Origin: Latrodectus hesperus
Lineage: Eukaryota; Arthropoda; Arachnida; Araneae; Theridiidae
Assembly (NCBI GenBank): GCA_037975125.1
Contig: CM075852.1
Location: forward strand, 7,116,792 to 7,180,791
Length of the DNA: 64,000 nt
Direction of reading: 5' to 3'
Under the pieces are notes generated by a model, which saw only the letters and a program-made list of their open reading frames with translations, ran no database searches and had not been told where the DNA came from. The stretch's first letter is position 1; the number at the start of each line of letters is the position of its first letter. Shown piece by piece: positions 54,999 through 64,000 of the stretch. Both the position numbers and the translations under genes were made by a program.

Positions 54999-57900
54999 CT
55001 ATCCTTCAGCACAATTCAACTTTAATTTAACTCCAACTTGCATAACATCCTCGTCTTTTGGCATACTGTACCAGGGTTTTAGAAATTCAGCACAAGTCGT
55101 GGTACCGTTAGGTCCTTCATGACTTCCTTCTTTGATTACATCATAGGTGTTGCCTCCTTTAACTTTAGTAACTCTGTATGGTCCTAAATATTTTGGTTTC
55201 AGTTTTAAGTGGGGTCCAAACTGAGTTCTTTTAATAGCGACCAAATCGTTAACTCCATAAGATTGATGCTCTTTTCTTCTTAAATTATACGTTTTCCTGT
55301 TTTCTTCTTGGATCTTGAAAATTTGTTGTTTAGCATGTTTTCTGAGTTCATCTCTTTGAGCTTCAAAATTAGCTTGAAATTCCTTTTCAATCATTTCTTG
55401 GAGCTTACCAATACCTCCAACGTTCATCTTCGTACCAAAAAGTAACTCAAAAGGTGTGGTATCTATGCTTCGTTGATATGTTGAATTAATCGTCTGCTGC
55501 AGTTCGTTCGTAAGTTTATACCACTGAGCTGGATTCTCTAAAGATAGCTTTGAAAGAACTGATGTGATTGTTTGGTTGATCCTCTCAACTTGTCCGTTAG
55601 CTCTTGGCAAACCAGTGGTTATTAAATGGTGTTTAATATTCTCTTTAGAGCAATAATCTCTGAATTCACCAGAGCTAAAAGCTGTACCTCTATCAGAAAT
55701 AATTTGGTAGGGATTTCCAAAGACTGATTTTAGAGTTTCTAATTTCGAAATGACTTCAGCAGATGTTGTGGTCTTCGTAGGAAAAATCCAAACGAACTTA
55801 GTAAAAGCGTCTATAATTGTTAAAATATACTTATAATTTTTATGTGTGCTTTCTAAAGGTCCTAAATGATCAATATGGTATGTGTATAGTGGTACGTCAT
55901 TTTTATGCAATGGGTGTAATAAGCCTTCTTTCTTTCCTCTTTTGTGATTTACAAGAATACAGTGAACGCAATTAGATATGATATTTTCTACTTTCTGTTT
56001 AAGTTTGGGAATGAAATAATGGTCCTCTATGCTTTTCTCTGTATATTTGATTCCGGTATGTCCCTTTTCATGCGCACTTCTAATAATTTCCATCTGCATA
56101 CTTCTTGGCACAACCACTAACTCCTTACCATCAACAAATTTATAAAGAACTCCGTTTCTCTCAAAATAATCTTCATAACTAGAGATTTTTAATAATTCTT
56201 TTATCGTTTTTATTTCATCATCATTATCTTGGGCTGATTTTAATTTCGGTATGATATTATCGCTTGAGATGCAAAATATGTTTACAGGGGATCTGCTTAG
56301 TGCGTCAACATGAGTCATTCTTGTACCGGAGCGATGCTCAATACTATAATTAAATTCTTGGAGCAATAAAGCCCAACGAGCAACACGAGTTGACAAATCT
56401 CTTTTTTGCATAGTCTTTTCGAATGCGGAACAGTCAGTGACAATTTTAAATGGAATTCCTAATAAGTAAACGCGGAATCTTTTTAACGCTTCAATAATTG
56501 CAAGAGCTTCAAGCTCGTAACTGGAATACTTCTTTTCGGCATCTGTTGTCTTTTTACTCATAAAATAGATGGGATGAAAATTTTTATCATTTGGGGATTT
56601 CTGTAATAAAATAGCTCCATATCCTTCTATGCTGGCGTCACAATGCAGTTCAGTTTCGTAATTTGGGTTGTATATACCTAACACAGGTTTTTGAGCTAAA
56701 ATTAACTTTAATTGATTAAAAGAGTTTCTTTCCTCTTCACCAAATTTAAATTTCCTATCTTTCTTCAAAAGATCACTCAATGGCCTAGCAATAATGGAAT
56801 ATTTTGGGATAAATTTCCTGAAATATCCAGTCAATCCTAAAAAACTATGGACCTGTTTCAAATTAAGTGGCTCAGGGAAATGAAGCACAGCTTTAGTTTT
56901 CAAAGTAGATGGAAATATTTTCCCTTCTTCGATGATATGGCCTAAAAATTCAATGCGCTTCTTCAAAAAATGGGATTTTCTAAAATTTATTTCTAATCCA
57001 TATTCGCTCGCAAGATTTAAGACTTTTTCAAGCCGTTCGACTCCTTCTTCAGTTGAGGAAGACAAAATAATTATATCGTCCATATAAGGTAAAACAATAC
57101 CATCATTAATCAGTGGTCGGAAAATAGTATTAATAAATCTTTGAAACACGGCTGGGGAATTACACAGTCCAAAAGGAACCTTAAGAAATTGGTACTGTCC
57201 TTCATGAGTTACAAATGAAGTGTATTTTCTACTATCCTTCTTTACATCTACATGGAAAAATCCATTCTTGAGATCAATTGTACTAAACACACACGATTCC
57301 TGCAATCTATCTAATATATCTTCAATCAATGGGAGGGGAAATCTATCTTTTACAATTACTTTATTTAATCTCCGATAATCTATGCACAAACGAGGTGTTC
57401 CGTCTTTTTTCTTTACGATTACTACTGGGCTACAATATTCTGAAGAACTGGGCTCTATTATACCTTGTTCTAACCATTCATCTATTTGGGTTTCAACTAT
57501 CTTTTTCTCTGAAAATGGTAATCTACGGGGTTGATTAGATATAGGCTCATTACTTTTTAACAAAATATCTAATTGAACATTAGTTGATTTTGTTTTATGT
57601 GGTACATAACTCGAAACTAATTGTTGCAACTTATATTTAAATTTTTTTGGAATACTAGGTTCAATGTTCAGTTCAACTTCATTAAAAGTTAAATCAACAG
57701 GTAGAATTGATAAAGTATTAATGTCTTTTACACATTGATATTTATTTTTAATCTTAATTCCGTTTTCATTAATTAAGGTTTCACCCTGCATTAGTACATT
57801 CATTCCTATGATGGCATCATATGACATAACATTATTTTCAACCACATAAATATCTTCTTCACACTTAAAATCATCTATTTTAATATTTCCCTTAAAATAG

Positions 57901-59477
57901 CCCAACGGCTTTACAACACATTTACCAAAACCACTTAGAGAAGAATTTAATGAAAATAACTCTACAACATTTAATTTATCAAAGACAGATTTACGAATCA
58001 AAGTTACTTGGCTTCCAGTATCTATTAATGCATTAACATTCAAATTATTAATAATTACATCATTCAGTATTGTTTTAACATTAACATTCATTGTTGCTAC
58101 TTCAGGTTTAGAATTAGTTACTGGACACAATGAAGCTTTATGTCCAAAATTATTACATCGAAAACATTTAATACCCTTCTCTTTATGTTCACAAAATTTA
58201 GAAATATGATTTTTTTCACCACAATTAAAACAAATTTTATCTTTACAATCATCAAAATCACTGTATTTCATTTTTCCAAAACCATCATTGTATCTTATTT
58301 TATTTACATTTTCATTCTTAGAATTAACTCTATTACTATATTCATATTTTGATTTCGTTTTATCAAAATTATTATATTTATCATGAGAATTATATTTTGT
58401 TTTCGTTTTATCGAAATTATCATATTTAAAATGAGAATTATATTTTGTTTTCGTTTTATCGAAAGCATTTTTACTTTTAACAGAATCACTTTTTATTACT
58501 TCATAAACTTTGAGTTTTTCTTTAAATTCACTTAAATTCTTACATCCATACAAAACAATTTTGTATTCTTGTTTATCATTTATTCCATTAATAACATAAT
58601 GCATTAAGGCAGATTCTTCAATTTTACCGCAATTGCACAACTCCTTCATTTTTAAAAAATACTCCTGAACAGATTCATAATCATGCATTTTCCTTTTACG
58701 CAAAAGCTCATGTAAGTTAGCTGAGTTTATTTCAAACGAAAATTCATCAATCAAGGCTCGTCTCAATTTTTTCCAAGAATTTATTTGTGGTTCTGTCCGA
58801 ACGAATAATAGAGCATTTCCTCCTAACGATCTTTTAGCCATAACAAATTTTTGTAAGTCTGATAAATTAAATAATTTCGACATATCCTCAAAATGATCAA
58901 TCCAATTAATTACATTTTCATGTGATTCTGCATTAAATTTAGTAATAGTGCTTTCGATATCTTCATAATTAATATTAACACTTGGAATAACAGTATGTGC
59001 ATAAAAATCATTTTCACAAACATTTTCATTCTTCTTAAAATAGTCAGATGCACTTTTCTTTTTACTTATATTGCATTGCATTGAAAAATCATTTCTACTT
59101 ATTTCTTCTTCCACTTCACTTTCCGAGTCAGCAGTTTCCGAATCCTCTTTAGTGTTTTGAGCTAAGAGTTCAAGGTCACATAACAGAGACAAAATTCTTT
59201 CTGCGAGCTCTGCTTTGGATCCTTGAAAAGAAATATTCAAAATGTTCGATGCAGTAATAAGTTCGCCAAGCGAAAACTCATTGTTTATATTTTTTAATTT
59301 GTCTCGATACTCATTACTTTCGATATCAAAATCAAAACCATCAAAATTTCTAATTCTTTTACGATTTAATCTATCTCCATCATGATCAAAAATCAATCTA
59401 TGCAAAATTGTGATTTTATCTGCTTTAAAATTTTTCAATGCAACGCTTATTTCTTTTATATCGTTTAATATCATCAT
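54999..59477 (-). CDS. Gag-pol polyprotein of the Ty3/gypsy element
   Basis: One 1,492-residue frame starting at ATG 59477 (second ATG next to it). Domains in order: a SAP-like helix pair at about 68-98 (GSKAELAERI); gag capsid about 180-330; three repeats of FDKTKTKYNSH-type linker at 339-376; two CCHC knuckles, C416/C419/H424/C429 and C438/C441/H446/C451, for RNA binding; aspartic protease with DTG at 486-488; reverse transcriptase with YMDD at 798-801; RNase H with HCDAS, ELEAL, VTDCS and HVDAL; integrase with HHCC zinc site H1136/H1140/C1170/C1173 and DDE residues D1203, D1262, E1298 (35 residues between the last two); then a C-terminal region LKPKYLGPYRV. All key catalytic residues are present and there is no gag/pol frameshift. 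Confidence 0.96.
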   Translation of the reverse strand: MMILNDIKEISVALKNFKADKITILHRLIFDHDGDRLNRKRIRNFDGFDFDIESNEYRDKLKNINNEFSLGELITASNILNISFQGSKAELAERILSLLCDLELLAQNTKEDSETADSESEVEEEISRNDFSMQCNISKKKSASDYFKKNENVCENDFYAHTVIPSVNINYEDIESTITKFNAESHENVINWIDHFEDMSKLFNLSDLQKFVMAKRSLGGNALLFVRTEPQINSWKKLRRALIDEFSFEINSANLHELLRKRKMHDYESVQEYFLKMKELCNCGKIEESALMHYVINGINDKQEYKIVLYGCKNLSEFKEKLKVYEVIKSDSVKSKNAFDKTKTKYNSHFKYDNFDKTKTKYNSHDKYNNFDKTKSKYEYSNRVNSKNENVNKIRYNDGFGKMKYSDFDDCKDKICFNCGEKNHISKFCEHKEKGIKCFRCNNFGHKASLCPVTNSKPEVATMNVNVKTILNDVIINNLNVNALIDTGSQVTLIRKSVFDKLNVVELFSLNSSLSGFGKCVVKPLGYFKGNIKIDDFKCEEDIYVVENNVMSYDAIIGMNVLMQGETLINENGIKIKNKYQCVKDINTLSILPVDLTFNEVELNIEPSIPKKFKYKLQQLVSSYVPHKTKSTNVQLDILLKSNEPISNQPRRLPFSEKKIVETQIDEWLEQGIIEPSSSEYCSPVVIVKKKDGTPRLCIDYRRLNKVIVKDRFPLPLIEDILDRLQESCVFSTIDLKNGFFHVDVKKDSRKYTSFVTHEGQYQFLKVPFGLCNSPAVFQRFINTIFRPLINDGIVLPYMDDIIILSSSTEEGVERLEKVLNLASEYGLEINFRKSHFLKKRIEFLGHIIEEGKIFPSTLKTKAVLHFPEPLNLKQVHSFLGLTGYFRKFIPKYSIIARPLSDLLKKDRKFKFGEEERNSFNQLKLILAQKPVLGIYNPNYETELHCDASIEGYGAILLQKSPNDKNFHPIYFMSKKTTDAEKKYSSYELEALAIIEALKRFRVYLLGIPFKIVTDCSAFEKTMQKRDLSTRVARWALLLQEFNYSIEHRSGTRMTHVDALSRSPVNIFCISSDNIIPKLKSAQDNDDEIKTIKELLKISSYEDYFERNGVLYKFVDGKELVVVPRSMQMEIIRSAHEKGHTGIKYTEKSIEDHYFIPKLKQKVENIISNCVHCILVNHKRGKKEGLLHPLHKNDVPLYTYHIDHLGPLESTHKNYKYILTIIDAFTKFVWIFPTKTTTSAEVISKLETLKSVFGNPYQIISDRGTAFSSGEFRDYCSKENIKHHLITTGLPRANGQVERINQTITSVLSKLSLENPAQWYKLTNELQQTINSTYQRSIDTTPFELLFGTKMNVGGIGKLQEMIEKEFQANFEAQRDELRKHAKQQIFKIQEENRKTYNLRRKEHQSYGVNDLVAIKRTQFGPHLKLKPKYLGPYRVTKVKGGNTYDVIKEGSHEGPNGTTTCAEFLKPWYSMPKDEDVMQVGVKLKLNCAEG

Positions 59478-59660
59478 GTACTTTGAAAAATGTTCACGTA
59501 CCTCTCAAAGATGTTCGATGAGGATCCACGTCTTTCTCTCGTTCCAAACCGATGCTTAACGTAACGTCTTCTTCTAATGAAAATCCTTCTAACTATCTGA
59601 TGCGATAATTATTCCAATCACTACAAAATTTTTGTAATCCAGCTAATCATTTCAATCTCA

Positions 59661-59681
59661 CTCAATCCCGCTTCTGAGTTT
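59661..59681 (-). other. Candidate primer-binding region of the gypsy element
   Basis: Directly after the 5' LTR the sense strand reads AAACTCAGAAGCGGGATTGA. The CAGAAGCGGGATTGA part is complementary to what could be the T-arm end of a tRNA (TCAATCCCGCTTCTG). It does not start with the usual TGG, so the primer and the assignment are uncertain. Confidence 0.4.
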
Positions 59682-60011
59682 TGTGGGACGGGGAGTGGCC
59701 AAGGCGAGATTAACTAATTAACAATTCTTATACAAAGCCTAATATTTAATTAACATGTATTTACAAATATAAATATATACAAGTTTGAGATATTTACAAT
59801 TAATCATCTTAATAGATTGAAATTTAAAGTTCAAGTTTAAAGTTATGGGGGACAGGAGCAGTCGTCTTGCTGCTATCAAAAAGGAACGTCTTCGCGTCTT
59901 TAAGATTATTTCTCTTCTGCCCCGCTCACTGGGGAAGCTGTTGCGCCTCTCGAGCTCCATCTCAAGTGGGCACTTGAAATAGTGACGTCAGCTATTAAGT
60001 GGTTCACCCAC

Positions 60012-60015
<4 letters not shown>
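59682..60015 (-). repeat. 5' LTR of the gypsy element
   Basis: 334 bp, identical to the other LTR except for A in place of G at 59903. As the 5' LTR it would carry the promoter; CRE-like TGACGTCA lies at 59983-59990. Confidence 0.96.

Positions 60016-60048
<33 letters not shown>
60016..60048. repeat. TA microsatellite (right of gypsy element)
   Basis: Short TA run directly abutting the LTR; probably the right part of the array at 54231-54462, split by the insertion. Confidence 0.95.

Positions 60049-62768
<2,720 letters not shown>

Positions 62769-62837
<69 letters not shown>
62769..62837. repeat. TA microsatellite (right of Tc1)
   Basis: TA run of about 69 bp joining the Tc1 end to a family-A repeat. 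Confidence 0.96.
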
Positions 62838-62840
<3 letters not shown>

Positions 62841-64000
62841 TTTTTAACGGCAAAGTGATTGTTTTTATCGTTCCATTTGAGATCATTATTAGGCCGCTTT
62901 ATTACAACTATCATTGGTTTAAAATGTCCATGACGTCAGATAACGATTCATCTACGTCATATCGTATTGACATGGTGTCACAAATCCAACTTGTCGACGA
63001 ATTTCCTACCTGCTTTCAAACCGCATTCTTCCAGCGGTAGCAAACAAGGCGCAGTTCACCATCATCTCTGAGCATCGTCAGTGATGATTGAAAAATCTAT
63101 TCTGGTTTTTACCAGTAATAATGAAGTATTTCTTAAATTATAATTTTTTCTGTTTGTATAAGTTTTCAAAATCATGAAAATTACCTGTTGCTCTAAATCA
63201 TGGATTCCCAAACTTTTTTTTCTCGTGGACCACTTTCAAAGTTTTGCTGTTTTCGGTAGACCCCCTGCTGCTAACAAAAAGTACCTAGGTACTAACAAAA
63301 ACGACTTAAAGAGAAAAGTACCTAGGTACCTAAAGTTTAATCTTCCCTGGCTTTTTGTTCTTTTTTATAGAAGTTTAGAATAATCTCTAGTATTTATATA
63401 TAATTTTTACTACCTACTACACTCAAGTAGTAAAACAAATATAATATGATTGATAAATTACAATATACGTACAATAAAAATATGTATAACAAATAGGCAG
63501 ATACTTATTATTTCCGGCACTGCAAACACTGACATCGATTCACTCACAGTCACACTTTTATGCTTAAAATCCCGGAAACAAATGAGTAACGTTTTGTTCT
63601 TGGGGTCGCATTTCATCCCTTTGCAGGTCCAAACAAGCATCCCGGACGAGCGGGCGCACGGGCGGCACTTTGCAAGTCTCGACATGTGGTGTACACTTGT
63701 ACTATTATCTATTGTTCTATTCAATTCTGTGTTTGAACTGAGTCTCGAATATTTTTGAGTACCTACGTACTGAATGGTGCTACCTACCTACGTTGATAGG
63801 TAAATCCAAGCCAAAAATTTTGTTCTTTATTAAGAAAACCAGAAAATATTTCGTGAACCCCTGTTTTTTTTTCACGTCTACGTGGACCCCCGTGTGGTCT
63901 CTTATAGACCCCTGGGGATCCACCTAGACCACTTTGGGAACCTATGCTCTAAATAATTAATTTTCAAATCTTTCAGAGATATTGCTTCCAAAATTGTACG
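62838..64000 (+). repeat. Dispersed repeat family A, copy 4, split by hAT
   Basis: Starts AATTTTTTAACGGCAAAGTG, contains TGACGTCAGATAACG and GTAGCAAACAAGGCGCAGTT, and reaches CTCTAAAT at 63198. It resumes after the hAT at 63947 with the bases expected from copy 3 and runs off the window. Confidence 0.85.
63199..63946. mobile_element. Non-autonomous hAT transposon, 748 bp
   Basis: Inverted ends CATGGATTCCCAAAC and CATAGGTTCCCAAAG resemble the hAT-type terminal repeat. The exact 8-bp duplication CTCTAAAT (63191-63198 and 63947-63954) is diagnostic of hAT insertion. Copy 3 of the host repeat serves as the empty-site comparison. No transposase is encoded; internal open frames are short and unrelated. 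The palindrome GTACCTAGGTAC occurs at 63281 and 63318 and, with one change, at 63758: likely subterminal binding motifs. Confidence 0.94.

Overview
This is an AT-rich eukaryotic window with no gene I can call as host protein-coding. Nearly every coding-looking stretch is a transposable element or a fragment of one. The mix (Jockey-like and RNase-H-bearing LINEs with CAA/AAC tails, tRNA-headed SINEs with AAC tails, Tc1, mariner, Tigger/pogo and hAT transposons, a Ty3/gypsy element, long TA microsatellites) suggests an arthropod, most likely an arachnid such as an orb-weaving spider. The organism call is an inference from repeat style and not a proven identity. The single-copy sequence between elements is probably intergenic or deep intronic.

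Layout, left to right. 0-4.7 kb: a dispersed repeat (family A), a frameshifted LINE 3' end, two nested hairpins, a long foldback and a complete SINE with a 12-bp target duplication. 8.9-13.2 kb: a small LINE scrap, then a 2.6-kb 5'-truncated LINE on the minus strand with an exact 12-bp duplication. 16.4-22.0 kb: a degenerate Tc1 element and a deleted Tigger element, each between TA duplications. 24.4-27.8 kb: one LINE fragment inserted in another element, then the remains of a Ty3/gypsy integrase joined to a reversed family-A copy. 30.2-31.5 kb: a satellite-like array of about 107-bp monomers in a 213-bp alternating pattern. 34.8-35.7 kb: a LINE bounded by a 15-bp duplication. 37.3-38.7 kb: another family-A copy and a GC-richer island with an RFX-type X-box. 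42.3-46.1 kb: a SINE split by a LINE, and a complete reversed SINE.

47.4-54.5 kb: a SINE between TA arrays, a young internally deleted mariner with perfect 31-bp ends and an open frame, a Tigger inserted inside a tRNA-headed SINE, and another SINE. 54.5-60.0 kb: a near-perfect Ty3/gypsy retrotransposon with 334-bp LTRs differing at one noticed position and a single 1,492-residue gag-pol frame. It sits inside a TA array. 60.0-64.0 kb: a perfect 22-bp foldback, a Tc1 element inserted in a TA array, and a family-A copy interrupted by a 748-bp hAT element with an exact 8-bp duplication.

The insertion junctions give a relative history: old family-A repeats and SINEs serve as targets, LINEs and DNA transposons land in them, and the gypsy and mariner copies look the most recent. 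The most unusual items are the mariner deletion derivative that keeps an open frame without two catalytic aspartates, the intact gypsy polyprotein, the dimeric satellite, the paired foldbacks with a shared core, and the repeated association of unrelated elements with TA arrays.
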